From Azorinus chamasolen (lineage: Eukaryota > Mollusca > Bivalvia > Cardiida > Solecurtidae), in the NCBI GenBank assembly GCA_963576725.1, contig OY755244.1:30446006-30510005 (forward strand): a DNA stretch of 64,000 nucleotides. Reading direction: 5' to 3'. Shown one piece after another: positions 59,501-63,399 of this stretch (positions within the stretch are counted from its first letter, which is position 1; each line of letters opens with the position of its first letter). Below the pieces are notes generated by a model, which searched no databases, was not told where the DNA came from, and was given only the letters and a program-made list of their open reading frames with translations. Both the position numbers and the translations under genes were made by a program.

Positions 59501-62500
59501 GAAAGGAATTGTTCGTTAAAATTCATATTTAACTCATTCCCTCCAGGTCCTACACTACTTTTAGACCCAGCCTCTTTGAATTAATCTACCGAAAAGGAGC
59601 AATAACTGTAGACAAGAGTTTTTGAAGGTACACATGTACATTGCAGGTGACACAAAAACTGTTAATGAGCCTGAGTGCAAAAATCGGAACAAAGGGGAAT
59701 AACTTAAAAAGTGTTGAATGTAGGGTTACGAACCTTAATTACATCACTGATCCTCAATGAGAGGAAGACACATATGAAATTTGAAAGCTCTATAATGATT
59801 AGTTCAGAAATGATGGCCAAAAAAGGAAAAAGTGACAGACAGACGACGGAAAAGGGATCCCTAAGTGACACACTGCCTCTCGGCTGGTGACACAAAAAGA
59901 GAAATTCAGAATTGTGTAGTTTTGAAACCACTGTGATAAATAGAGCATTTGCTCCATTTATCACAATGCAGGCCTCATAGTGGCATGTCACAAAAAAGTA
60001 GGAGAAAAGTAGGAACTCAAACCATAAAAAAGTAGGAGAAAAGTAGGAAAAAAGTAGGAATTCATACAATAAAGTAGGAACTTCTAAACACAATGTTATA
60101 CCTTATATCATATGATAGGTTTCAGTTTACCTCACTCTTAGACCACTGGGTGCTGAATTGGAAGACTCTTTGCTTCTGCAGTACTTTGAGGGGCACACAA
60201 GTCACATACCAACCTTATGAAGAAGCAGGGGGAAGACTGTTCCTAGTAACCATCACAGCACTGTTCAATCAAAGAGCCTTTCAACTCAGCATCCAGCTCC
60301 CCCCGCCCCTCCCCTTCTGCAAAATATACAATTTAATATACCATGATCAGATGTTATTGACCAGAGCCTACCCTAAGATTTTAGGATGGGGTGACATTTT
60401 GAGTCATAAGGGGTGGGTGGGGGAGGGGTTTCCCCTCCCGCCAAGCGCTGCGGCGAAAATTTTGAAAAAAATGAGATTATCATGGTGAATATGTTGCATT
60501 TTAATTCAAAGGAGGCATTTCAGAAACGGTTGTCTTCAATCCCGCCCTTGAATGTTCTTGCCTATGAAGGAGATAGACTCTACAGTGTCTCTAAAATTCC
60601 TAAGTAAAGAAACAAGAGGGCCATGATGGCCCTGTATCGCTCACCTGGTTTGCTTTGTTTTCTATATCAAAGCTCTGACCATATTAGTTTCAGAGAAGAT
60701 GTGTGAACTGAAGATTTCACTATAAAACTCTATGTAAACCGATAACCCAAAGGGCAGGGTCACTTTTACCCTGGGACAAAAATTAAATAATATTTGAGGA
60801 GATCTACTAGATAATGCTACAAAACAAATATCACAGAACTAATCCTTTGGGTTTCAGACAAGTGGCTTTTTAAGTTTTTACTATATAATCCTTTGTAAAA
60901 CTAGTGACCCCCAGGGTAGAGCCAGTTTGACCCCAGAGGCAAACTTTGAACAATCTTTGTAGAGGTCCATCAGATGACGCTTCATACCAAATGTGGTTAA
61001 GCTCTAGGCCTTACGGAATTTGACAAAAAGATTTTTAAAGTTTCAGTAAAATTTGTGACCCCCGGGGCAGAACCAATTTTGACCCTAGGGGCCTAATTTG
61101 AACAATCTTGATAAAGGTTTACTAGATGGTGCTACATACCAACATCACAGCTCTAAGCCTTTCAGTTTCGGACAAGAAGAATTTTAAAGTTTTTACTTTA
61201 TAATCTTATGTGAAACTTGTGACCCCATGGTGATTCTGCATACCAAATATGGTAGCCCTATGCCTAACAGCTTTTATTTACAAGAAGATTTTTTAAGTTT
61301 TTAGTTCTTTTTGGATATGGCAACCAGTGTTCTGCATGGAATCAAATTCTTTGAACAACTTTGGAAGAGGTTGACCCAAGGAACATTCCTGCGAAGATTG
61401 GTAAAAACCAAGAAAGCAGTTTAGGAGGAGATGTCATTTTAAGAAAAAAATTGATAATGAACGACAACGGACACAACAGACAATAGCTCAAATTGGCACT
61501 TCATACTAGGTGAGCTAAAAAATAATAATATTCCTCTGAGTACTCTCATTTACTCTAACCCTAGAGTATAGGGTTTGTTGACCAGATGATTCATAATATT
61601 TAATGCATAATCAGTAAATCTTAACATTACCTATTCTCCAGTTCAAGTGAAAAAGTAGGAATAGTAGGAGCTTTTTTTGGAAAAGTAGGAAAAAGTAGGA
61701 GCACTTTAAAAAAGTAGGAAATAGTAGGAAAAAGTAGGAAAAGTAGGAGTCGCTATGATCCCTGACAATGGTTTCACCAAATGAGTTTTACAGAGGCGCA
61801 AAGAGGTGTCAATAGGCGAGAATGGGTTAACCTGTGTGGCCTACTGATGCAATGAATTAGAACAATCTATATAACTATCTTGAAGGTCACCCGAAGATCC
61901 TTCTGTAACATTTGGTTGAAATCCATTCAGTGGTTTAGGATGTTATATGTCATTCAAAGAAATTGTTCATTAACCCATTCCCTCATATTGACGCCTCTGC
62001 AAAAGTCACCTGTTGAAACCATTGTGATAAATAGAGCATTTGCTCCTATAGGAGCAAATTTATGCGATGGAGCAGAAAGATTTATATAGTCTGATAGAGA
62101 GTCATCTGCAGACCATTCCTGTGGAATTTGGTGAGCATCCAGCCAGTGGTTTAAGATGAAATGTTGTTTAAAGAAATTGTTGACGGATGACAGACAAAGG
62201 GCAATCCCAAAAGCTCACCTTTGCACTCTGTACCACGTGAGGTAAAAAAAGGGCATCCTTATAAGGTAAAGGGTTAAATCTTGCATTGTTAGCCCTTTGT
62301 TCTGGGTCTACATTGTTTGCAAAAAAATCTTCTTTTTTAAATCTTGCATTGTGAGGCCTTTGTTCTGGGTCTTTTTTAAATATACTAGTTTAAAGCAATA
62401 GTTCAAGCAAATCTTTTCAGCCTTGTTACGCACCTGAAGGTGTAGTTGGCAAAGGGAGACAAGGTAACTCGTGCACTCGTCTTCTTTCCGTCCCTAACTA

Positions 62501-62659
62501 TAGCTCCCCTGTGCCACTTATTAGAGGCATATGAATGATTGTACTCAACATAATATTTTGTGATAGGTGAAAAGTTTTCTCGGCCTGGCTTCCAGGTGAC
62601 AACAACACTTCTGCTGAGACAGGAATCAAATGCGACGTCACTTGGTGGATCTGGTGGGG
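32516..62659 (-). CDS. Nrg: L1-family cell adhesion molecule (neuroglian-type), 3' half, 13 exons
   Basis: Single-pass membrane adhesion protein of axons and epithelia. The ectodomain binds like molecules on other cells and the tail links to ankyrin-spectrin. I joined 13 exons, all with GT/AG ends and matching phases, giving 655 residues and a stop. Residues 1-512 form five FN3 domains, 529-550 a transmembrane helix, 551-655 the tail. Family hallmarks: ANYTFRVIAVNDYGES in FN3-1, EHNGDGFHY in FN3-2, PNGKLTGY in FN3-4, GEKYNVQERE after the membrane, SETDSMAEYGD, FIGQY (632-636) and a terminal TFV. The first visible exon begins FN3-1 in phase 1, so the six Ig domains and signal peptide should lie beyond 64000. 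Introns are 0.7-4.6 kb and packed with mobile elements. Paralogue identity within the L1 family is not decidable here. Neuroglian is used as the protostome name. Confidence 0.93.
32660..32860 (+). mobile_element. family A MITE fragment in last intron
   Basis: 'ttaatcctttactccataga', core 'cttgcaaacagagcagacca' / 'gactctgctctgtttgctta'. The right end is missing. Confidence 0.6.
33967..34174 (+). mobile_element. palindromic MITE, family D, intact
   Basis: Perfect 22-bp inverted ends beginning TACAGTAAAACCTCTCTATA at TA boundaries. Inner palindrome centred on CGCTCCTATAGGAGTG with long arms 'gcaaggtgaaagtaaaacag'. The best-preserved D copy, in the last intron. A weaker family A core is at 33790-33870, and 32880-33780 shows nothing else. 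Confidence 0.8.
34727..35156 (+). repeat. two-unit tandem repeat, 'cataactctgcagaaaatc'
   Basis: Begins ATGTCTCCCCC like P1/P2. Two ~190-bp units with 'gacaaaatttc', 'aagtcccataactctgcaga' and 'ctatgaagtttcatgaa'. Probably a small pearl-like relic. 35165-35250 has 'gtgaccttgacct' repeats. Confidence 0.55.
35295..35548 (+). mobile_element. TTAA MITE, family C
   Basis: Same blocks as 28791-29040, right end GAGAAGGGTTAA. Left TTAA mutated to TATAA. Ends 115 bp from exon 12. Confidence 0.75.
35663..35808 (-). CDS. Nrg: exon 12: cytoplasmic tail with SETDSMAEYGD and FIG
   Basis: Residues 586-634: GETDPLAAGSPDSF, then SETDSMAEYGDVDPSKF and EDGSFIG. Acceptor TTGACATTACAG, donor ATAG|GTAAGTAC. The DSMxEYGDxD...F(x)EDGSFIG block is the most conserved stretch of the L1-family tail and, with QY from exon 13, forms the ankyrin site whose tyrosine phosphorylation is known to block ankyrin binding. 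If the intron is retained, translation would continue FIGKYCHIS and stop at 35523. Confidence 0.93.
35920..36177 (+). mobile_element. family A MITE in intron 11
   Basis: 'ccctctactccataaatatg', core 'gcaaacagagtagacccaga' / 'ttggtctgctctgtttgctt', right end AGTAAAGGGTTAA. Confidence 0.65.
37045..37290 (+). repeat. dispersed AACAAGAGCTGTCACAG repeat
   Basis: 'gaacaagagctgtcacagtc', 'gtgaccttgacctctgatcc', 'gcgacacatcgtctttgtgt' and 'ccattcacagataaaaa'. Related to 46055-46260 and inverted to 15690-15915. ORFs across it are artefacts. Confidence 0.55.
37467..37630 (+). repeat. AACAAGAGCCGTGTGCGGCG repeat
   Basis: A longer copy is at 38522-38795 (89-95% alike by eye over 'gcgccaacgctcgtctgatt', 'atgaagtttcatgttgatac'). 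Confidence 0.6.
37678..37906 (+). mobile_element. TTAA MITE, family B, intact
   Basis: TTAACCTATTACCTCATAG to GGGAATGTGTTAA. Core 'gataaatagagcatttgctc' / 'gagcaaatgctctatttaac' with CTCCTATAGGAG centre (37815). Confidence 0.75.
37960..38035. repeat. palindrome 'caaacagtgcaagtccagat'
   Basis: Inverted arms 'gtccagatcagagggtt' / 'ccctctgatctgggtctac', a core-only relative of family A. It lies 53 bp from exon 11. Confidence 0.6.
38088..38163 (-). CDS. Nrg: exon 11: juxtamembrane cytoplasmic segment
   Basis: Completes V560 of GEKYNVQERE and encodes QEREKFGGTDPENGDKD, then LFNEYPKS. Acceptor TTTATTTTCCAG, donor AAATC|GTAAGT, phase 1 in and 2 out. The position corresponds to the KGGKYSVKDKE region of vertebrate L1, which binds ezrin-type FERM proteins. 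The vertebrate neuronal RSLE mini-exon would fall at its 3' boundary. I saw no equivalent. Confidence 0.9.
38215..38433 (+). mobile_element. family A MITE in intron 10
   Basis: 'cttaatccatgaatattcat', core 'gtacacagagcagaacctg' / 'tctgggtctactgtttgc', end AATAAAGGGTTA. It begins only about 50 bp upstream of exon 11. Confidence 0.6.
38522..38795 (+). repeat. AACAAGAGCCGCGTGCAGCG repeat in intron 10
   Basis: Full-length version of 37467-37630, closing 'gacgacaaggactacggcca' and 'agctcaacttttcttcg'. Its end is about 33 bp from the exon 10 donor. Confidence 0.6.
38828..38965 (-). CDS. Nrg: exon 10: transmembrane helix
   Basis: Residues 515-559: EPAIQDETSIAQAS, then the hydrophobic helix WFIAMMVLIAVLILF to CFI (529-550) and the stop-transfer KRSRGEKYN. 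Acceptor GTTTGTTGTAG, donor AATG|GTAAAT. A W at the outer face and a basic KRSRG inner border match L1-family proteins. Phase 1 at both ends. Confidence 0.95.
39042..39424 (+). mobile_element. TTAA MITE, family A, with five 40-bp tandem copies inside
   Basis: TTAATCCTTTCCCTGCTG to GGAAAGGGTTAA, 383 bp. 'ataatggccaagccagaaag' plus 'tgtagaatcattcctatatc' is repeated five times at 39118-39317. Other copies carry it once. Confidence 0.75.
39707..39964 (+). mobile_element. family A MITE in intron 9
   Basis: 'aaccatttccttcatgtaaa', core 'gcaaacagagtagacccaga' / 'tcagggtctgctctgtttgc', end GGAAAAGCATTAA. Confidence 0.65.
40162..43233 (+). mobile_element. Helentron-like array H2 (outer) with a nested copy
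   Basis: 5' AACAAGAAGGCCAGAATGGC and 'cactcaccagg'. 3' 'cctcactctgagcac' / 'gtgcactggtgagc' hairpin and TAAAAA. About seventeen ~165-bp units with 'ggacctgaacatgatgctat', 'ccaaatatgaaagctgaga', 'ccagtttcagaggagaagat' and 'cctggggcggggccaat'. A second complete element with its own ends occupies 40549-42534. Subterminal inverted repeats (GCTCACCAG near the start, CTGGTGAGC near the end) plus a 3' hairpin resemble non-autonomous Helentrons. Lies in intron 9. Confidence 0.65.
40549..42534 (+). mobile_element. nested Helentron-like element H3
   Basis: Starts AACAAGAGGGCCAGAATGGC, 'gcgctcaccaga'. Ends GCTCACCCTGAGCACTTTGT then 'gctctggtgagctaa'. It splits the host unit between 'atgtttctatt' and 'aaaactgg', which are adjacent in other units. 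An ACG-rich microsatellite (42432-42480) precedes the 3' hairpin. Confidence 0.7.
43253..43476 (+). mobile_element. TTAA MITE, family A
   Basis: TTAACCCTTACTCCATGAATA to GGCGTAGGGTTAA. Centre 'ggctcctacaggagcc'. It ends 58 bp from exon 9's donor. Confidence 0.75.
43535..43693 (-). CDS. Nrg: exon 9: second half of FN3-5
   Basis: Residues 461-514: GEMEWQNSEQEN, VNTWANVSNLEPKTEYE, VCVVAVDGKLQQQS, VETRGE. Acceptor TTTGCACATTTAG, donor GAAG|GTAAAT, phase 1 at both ends. The L-x-P-x-T-x-Y-E motif is the FN3 E-F strand signature. N-glycosylation sequon ANVS. Confidence 0.93.
43826..44265 (+). mobile_element. two family A MITEs in tandem
   Basis: First: TTAACCCTTTCCTCC to AGTAAAGGGGTAA (43826-44060), dyad partly deleted. 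Second: 44062-44265, 'atgaatattaattagctgaa', core 'catacagagcagaccatgat' / 'gatctgggtctactatgttt'. Confidence 0.6.
44327..44576 (-). mobile_element. TTAA MITE, family C, inverted
   Basis: Reverse complement of the family C unit, exactly 250 bp between TTAA sites. Its right TTAA (44573-44576) is shared with the next element. Confidence 0.8.
44573..44716 (+). mobile_element. TTAA MITE, family A, short, sharing TTAA
   Basis: TTAACCTTGGCAAAAACTG to GAGGAAGAGGGTTAA. Core 'gcaaacagagcagactctga' / 'gatctggatctactctgttt'. Confidence 0.7.
44907..45154 (+). mobile_element. TTAA MITE, family A, full length
   Basis: TTAACCCTTTCCCTGTTG to AGGGAAAGGGTTAA, 248 bp, centre ACTCCTATAGGAGC. Confidence 0.75.
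45280..45497 (+). mobile_element. TTAA MITE, family A
   Basis: TTAACCTGCAAACAGAGTAG to AGGGAAAGGGTTAA. The dyad 'cagacggctcctagaggagc' is perfect. Ends 30 bp before exon 8's donor boundary. Confidence 0.75.
45528..45653 (-). CDS. Nrg: exon 8: first half of FN3-5
   Basis: Residues 419-461: GHLQKPTLTIALVGED, FINVTWSVDESDTPAG, SYHYVKYRKYG. Acceptor CTCTCCCACAG, donor ATACG|GTAAGA. The NVTW motif supplies the FN3 B-strand tryptophan and an N-glycosylation site. Confidence 0.93.
46055..46312 (+). repeat. AACAAGAGTGTTTTTGTGAA repeat plus G-run
   Basis: 'gaccttgacctttgaccc', 'acatcgtctttgtgtggtg' and a GGAC-rich microsatellite, then a ~20-base G-run at 46289-46312. A family A relic follows at 46313-46393. 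Confidence 0.6.
46426..46605 (-). CDS. Nrg: exon 7: second half of FN3-4
   Basis: Residues 359-419: IDGLRLGNIVDVASFND, SRAYIDELSYDTAYRITV, WAKTSKGRGDPYNFDAKT. The acceptor must be ATACTTCAG (46606-46608). The nearer ATGTGCTAG upstream would break the frame with exon 6. Two donors 3 bases apart, AAAG|GTGG and GGTG|GTATGT, differ by one glycine. I used the stronger GTATGT. Confidence 0.88.
46679..46943 (+). mobile_element. family A MITE in intron 6
   Basis: 'ttaacctttactccatcaat', core 'gcaaacagaaaagacccaga' / 'atcagggtcgactctgcttg', centre GCTCCTATAGGAGC. Confidence 0.65.
47072..48403 (+). mobile_element. Helentron-like array H4
   Basis: AACAAGAGGGCCACAATGGC start. GCTCACCCTGAGCAC / GTGCTCTGGTGAGC hairpin then TAAAAA. 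About seven ~165-bp units of the 'ggacctgaacatgatg' type. Intron 6. Confidence 0.7.
48436..48605 (+). mobile_element. family D MITE, half palindrome deleted
   Basis: CAGTAAAACCTCTCTATAAC start and inverted end. One arm of the inner palindrome is missing ('cttaaagcgttctgttttac'). Confidence 0.7.
48690..48957 (+). mobile_element. family A MITE
   Basis: 'cccctttcctccataaatac', core 'gcaaacagaatagatcctga' / 'gggactgctctgtttgctta'. Ends 54 bp from exon 6. Confidence 0.65.
49011..49133 (-). CDS. Nrg: exon 6: first half of FN3-4
   Basis: Residues 318-359: VPGVVKSARVILRG, HHFLLSWDKPLLPNGKLTG, YDIGYQE. Acceptor TTTTGAACAG, donor AGAAA|GTAAGA, phase 1 at both ends. W-x-K-P-L-x-P-N-G-K-L-T-G-Y is strongly conserved in L1-family proteins. 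Confidence 0.93.
49289..49885 (+). repeat. AACAAGAGCACCGTATGCAG repeat, two units
   Basis: Two ~240-bp units with 'ttggcccttggtcag', 'gtgatagtgaacaagtgtg' and 'tgaagtttcataagatttgc'. The short ORF is repeat read-through. Confidence 0.55.
50066..50138. repeat. perfect hairpin, 35-bp arms, AAA loop
   Basis: Arm 50066-50100 begins GAGGGCTTGGTGCAAAACTA and ends CTCCTTCAC. Loop AAA. Arm 50104-50138 is its exact reverse complement. It lies in intron 5 of the adhesion gene. No mismatch in 35 pairs, unlike the decayed palindromes around it. Confidence 0.9.
50324..50561 (+). mobile_element. family D MITE with internal duplication
   Basis: TACAGTAAAACCCCTC to GAGAGGTTTTACTGTA. 'aaggcaggtggctgcttaat' is duplicated. 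Core 'agctcctagaggagctttct'. Ends 31 bp from exon 5's donor. Confidence 0.75.
50592..50814 (-). CDS. Nrg: exon 5: second half of FN3-3, with RVKR site
   Basis: Residues 244-318: IRFWKAGEEATTMKIIK, PRPPPKDNRVKRVAPKEK, GLPPYSDLEMDVVASN, NVINITTEEG. Acceptor ATTATGTAACAG, donor GGAG|GTTTGT. RVKR (270-273) fits the furin rule R-x-[K/R]-R and sits where vertebrate L1 is cleaved (FN3-3). Sequon NIT. G-L-x-P-Y-S matches the FN3 E-F region. Confidence 0.92.
50905..51020. repeat. palindromic element, family E
   Basis: Arms 'catttctccaccaaacccta' plus 'tgttgtgaccactcttta' opposite 'taaagagtgatcacaacata'. The cleanest E copy. Confidence 0.7.
51033..51250 (+). mobile_element. family A MITE in intron 4
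   Basis: 'ttaagcctttccttcatata', core 'gcagagtagatccagatcag' / 'gatcaggatctgctctgttt', centre GCTCCTAGAGGAGC. Confidence 0.65.
51545..51664 (+). mobile_element. family A MITE fragment abutting a splice donor
   Basis: Core 'gcaaacagcagatcctgata' / 'tctggttatactctgtttgc', then 'aaagtaaaacgttaa'. Its terminal TTAA (51661-51664) lies 8 bases from the first intron base after exon 4. Confidence 0.65.
51673..51803 (-). CDS. Nrg: exon 4: first half of FN3-3
   Basis: Residues 200-243: EPLTAPGNLEVVPGTNI, TATTVQLQWDPVNLDPDKI, RGLFQGYK. Acceptor TTATGTTTCAG, donor TAAG|GTAGTT, phase 1 in and 0 out. 'APxNLEV...TxVxLxWxPV...GxFxGYKI' is the FN3-3 pattern of L1-family proteins. Sequon NIT. Confidence 0.93.
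52019..52272 (+). mobile_element. family A MITE in intron 3
   Basis: 'catataaacgccttttcatg', core 'gcaaacagagtagacctaga' / 'gggtctgttctgtttgcttt', end GGAAGGGTTAA. A weaker relative follows at 52290-52465. Confidence 0.65.
52501..52730 (+). mobile_element. TTAA MITE, family B left end with family A right end
   Basis: TTAACCTATTCCTCCAAAGG left. Core 'gagcatttgctcctatgg'. Right GGCATATTTATGGAGGAAAG then GGTTAA. A second chimera, mirror to 26683-26911. A family A fragment follows at 52735-52890. Confidence 0.7.
52922..53952. mobile_element. ~1-kb inverted-ended element with paired TGACGTCA sites
   Basis: Left 'tatatcctccagttacctca' mirrors right 'actggtaactcgagggtata'. Further in, 'gtcagaatcaaaacagcg'-type arms mirror each other, each with TGACGTCA (53010-53017 and 53750-53757). 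The interior has no transposase I can see. On the minus strand ATGTCATCGAGGAAG is followed by a consensus donor GTGAGT at 53524. Located in intron 3. Confidence 0.5.
54335..56278 (+). mobile_element. Helentron-like array H5, mixed units
   Basis: AACAAGAGGGCCATGAGGCC start with 'gcgctcaccaga'. GCTCACCCTGAGAACTTTGT hairpin near the end, GAGCCAAAA. The first part has ~165-bp units 'aggaccattagatcatgcta' and 'gaaaaactgataagccctt'. 55330-55720 is a different repeat with a GACA/GACGG seed. 55735-56180 returns to the 'ggacctg...catgatgctat' units. It is probably a fusion of two or three related elements. Confidence 0.6.
56408..56633 (-). CDS. Nrg: exon 3: FN3-2 body
   Basis: Residues 125-199: RMEQIEHNGDGFHYILT, KKDGKTETFTISNWTQE, FDKGLIFEPYEIYVSARND, KGEPHDGAQLHIGYTGEA. 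Acceptor TTTCTCTACACAG, donor GCAG|GTAAGA, phase 0 in and 1 out. The EHNGxGFHYI motif, Y-E-I-x-V-x-A-x-N-D-x-G-E and the closing GYTGE(D) are diagnostic for the second FN3 repeat of L1-family molecules. Sequon NWT. Confidence 0.95.
56816..56836 (+). repeat. poly-C run
   Basis: About 20 C between 'cagaac' and 'acacaca', in intron 2. Read as G on the transcribed strand. Confidence 0.9.
57005..57704 (+). mobile_element. family B MITEs (duplicated left ends and one full copy)
   Basis: 57005-57270: the left end 'acctcataggctattttaga' is repeated four times in tandem before a normal body ending GGGAATGGGTT. 57305-57365 is a family A fragment. 57529-57704: TTAACACTTTCCTCC to GGAGGAAAGTGTTAA with the central dyad deleted. 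Confidence 0.6.
57754..58252 (+). mobile_element. two family A MITEs in intron 2
   Basis: 57754-57996 is reverse-like (starts 'aaccccttccctgttctatt'), core 'gcaaacagagcatatcctga' / 'gatctgggtctactctgttt'. 58013-58252, TTAAACCCTTATCC to AATAAAGAGTTAA, has an exact CTCCTATAGGAG centre and ends 38 bp from exon 2. Confidence 0.65.
58290..58437 (-). CDS. Nrg: exon 2: end of FN3-1 and start of FN3-2
   Basis: Residues 75-124: RVIAVNDYGESEPSQHS, VCESNPERPDKHPDNVN, TDRSKPGFLIIKWN. Acceptor TTGTTGTTCACAG, donor GGAAT|GTAAGT, phase 2 in and 0 out. The continuous link from FN3-1 into the P-D-x-x-P-x-N-V linker of FN3-2 shows that this domain boundary has no intron, unlike the other FN3 boundaries in the gene. 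Confidence 0.94.
58730..59295 (+). repeat. degenerate array 'attcctgtgacatttgatga'
   Basis: Three diverged ~150-bp units with 'ggtcaccc'-like, 'cctgtgaaacttggtgaaat' and 'ttaggag...gatgttgtt'. Related to 61866-62252. Confidence 0.45.
59300..59519 (+). mobile_element. TTAA MITE, family A
   Basis: TTAACCATTTACTCCATG to GTTCGTTAA. Core 'gcaaacagagcagaccctaa' / 'gatctgagtctacttggttt'. Confidence 0.6.
59969..61764 (+). mobile_element. hAT-like non-autonomous transposon with 6-bp target duplication
   Basis: Ends CAGGCCTCATAGTGGC and, inverted, CAGGGATCATAGCGAC (about 12 of 16 matching). ACAATG flanks both sides (59963-59968 and 61765-61770), once in uninterrupted family B copies. CAGG/CAGGG termini recall hAT elements, though hAT usually duplicates 8 bp. 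Direct-orientation AAAGTAGGA arrays occupy both subterminal regions (59990-60080, 61650-61750). No transposase seen. A 131-codon ORF inside (60093-60488) is not recognisable. Confidence 0.65.
60611..61522 (+). mobile_element. Helentron-like array H6 nested in the hAT-like element
   Basis: AACAAGAGGGCCATGATGGC start, 'cgctcacctgg'. End 'tactaggtgagctaaaaa'. About five diverged ~150-bp units with 'gaacaatctttgtagaggt' and 'accaatttt gaccc'-type phrases. Confidence 0.65.
61866..62252 (+). repeat. degenerate array with nested family B fragment
   Basis: 'aggtcacccgaagatccttc' and 'tttggttgaaatccattcag' left, 'gaccattcctgtggaatttg' right, 3' end 'aaaagctcacctttgcac' and 'gtgaggtaaaaa'. A family B piece (TTAACCCATTCCCTCATATTG to 'ctcctataggagcaaattta', 61970-62065) interrupts it. 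Confidence 0.55.
62434..62659 (-). CDS. Nrg: exon 1 of window: FN3-1
   Basis: Residues 1-75: PPDPPSDVAFDSCLSRS, VVVTWKPGRENFSPITKYY, VEYNHSYASNKWHRGAI, VTLSPFANYTFR. Acceptor GTTTTCCCACTTACAG, donor TTCAG|GTGCGT, phase 1 in and 2 out. The SPxANYTFRV motif and S-P-I-x-x-Y match the first FN3 of L1-family proteins. Sequons NFS, NHS and NYT. Upstream Ig-encoding exons are not in the window. Confidence 0.94.
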
Positions 62660-62779
62660 CTGTAAGTGGGAAAACAGGGAATGAAACTTGTCCAAATAAT
62701 AGCACGAGTAACTGTAGCCAATGCAAAAACTCATATATCAGCTAAAAGGCTAAATTGACAAAAACTTACAAAGCAACAA

Positions 62780-63205
62780 TTAATCCTTTACCTGACGGAG
62801 ACTTCATTTGATATATTTGCAAACAGCGTAGATCCAGATCTGGTGACTCCTGTAAGAACCATCTGTTCTGAGTCTGCTCTGTTGGCTTATGATTACTATT
62901 CGTACATTAATAATTTCTTATAGGACTATTCACCAGGTAAAGGGTTAACCCTTTCCTACATAGAAAGCCTTTTCACAAACTTTGCAAACGGGGTAGACTC
63001 AGATCAGATGGCTCCTATAAGAGACAGTCTTATCAGTGTCTCTCCGTTTGCTTCAGGAATAATATATATATATAATTATCATTCTACTGCTTCTACCAAT
63101 ACAAAAAATATTGAGTACATATGCCATTATAAACATTTAGCTAATAAAATTAATATTCCTGATGCCATTATGTCGTACATAAATATTCCTTAGGTAAAAG
63201 GTTAA
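62780..63205 (+). mobile_element. two family A MITEs sharing one TTAA
   Basis: 62780-62948 (TTAATCCTTTACCTGACG to AAAGGGTTAA) and 62945-63205 (TTAACCCTTTCCTAC to AAAAGGTTAA) overlap in TTAA 62945-62948. Both have recognisable 'tttgcaaac...gtagac' cores. Confidence 0.7.
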
Positions 63206-63399
63206 CCATTTATTCCATAAATACACCTTTCTACACCTTTGCAAACAGAGTAGACACAGTTCAGATGGTTTCTATAGCAGTATTCTGATCTGGGTCTGCT
63301 CTGTTTGCTTATGAATTAATATAGATCTGATTCTACAGTTTCTGCCTGAACCAAAATATCTTGTGTTCATAAGTTTTATGATATCATAAAAAAATCTTA
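63202..63399 (+). mobile_element. family A MITE interrupted by family C
   Basis: TTAACCATTTATTCC, core 'gcaaacagagtagacacagt' / 'gatctgggtctgctctgttt'. Stops at 'aaatctta' where other copies read 'cttattaataatcatgatg'. The rest ('tattcatgaaa') follows the family C insertion at 63650. Confidence 0.7.

Larger units (their letters stand above)
59529..61830 (+). mobile_element. family B MITE split by two later insertions
   Basis: TTAACTCATTCCCTCCAGG left, GAGAATGGGTTAA right. Its body is found in three pieces: 59529-59618, about 59899-59968 and 61765-61830. The first gap (about 59619-59898) holds a short repeat bounded by 'ggtgacacaaaaa' copies. The second is the 1.8-kb element below. Confidence 0.65.

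Noticed and set aside
59704..60093. 129-codon minus-strand ORF
   Set aside because: Built from AAAGTAGGA repeats (read as FLLFSYF) and a spacer repeat.
60093..60488. 131-codon ORF as transposase of the hAT-like element
   Set aside because: Too short, no DDE or BED-finger motif, and its later part is G/C-rich low complexity.
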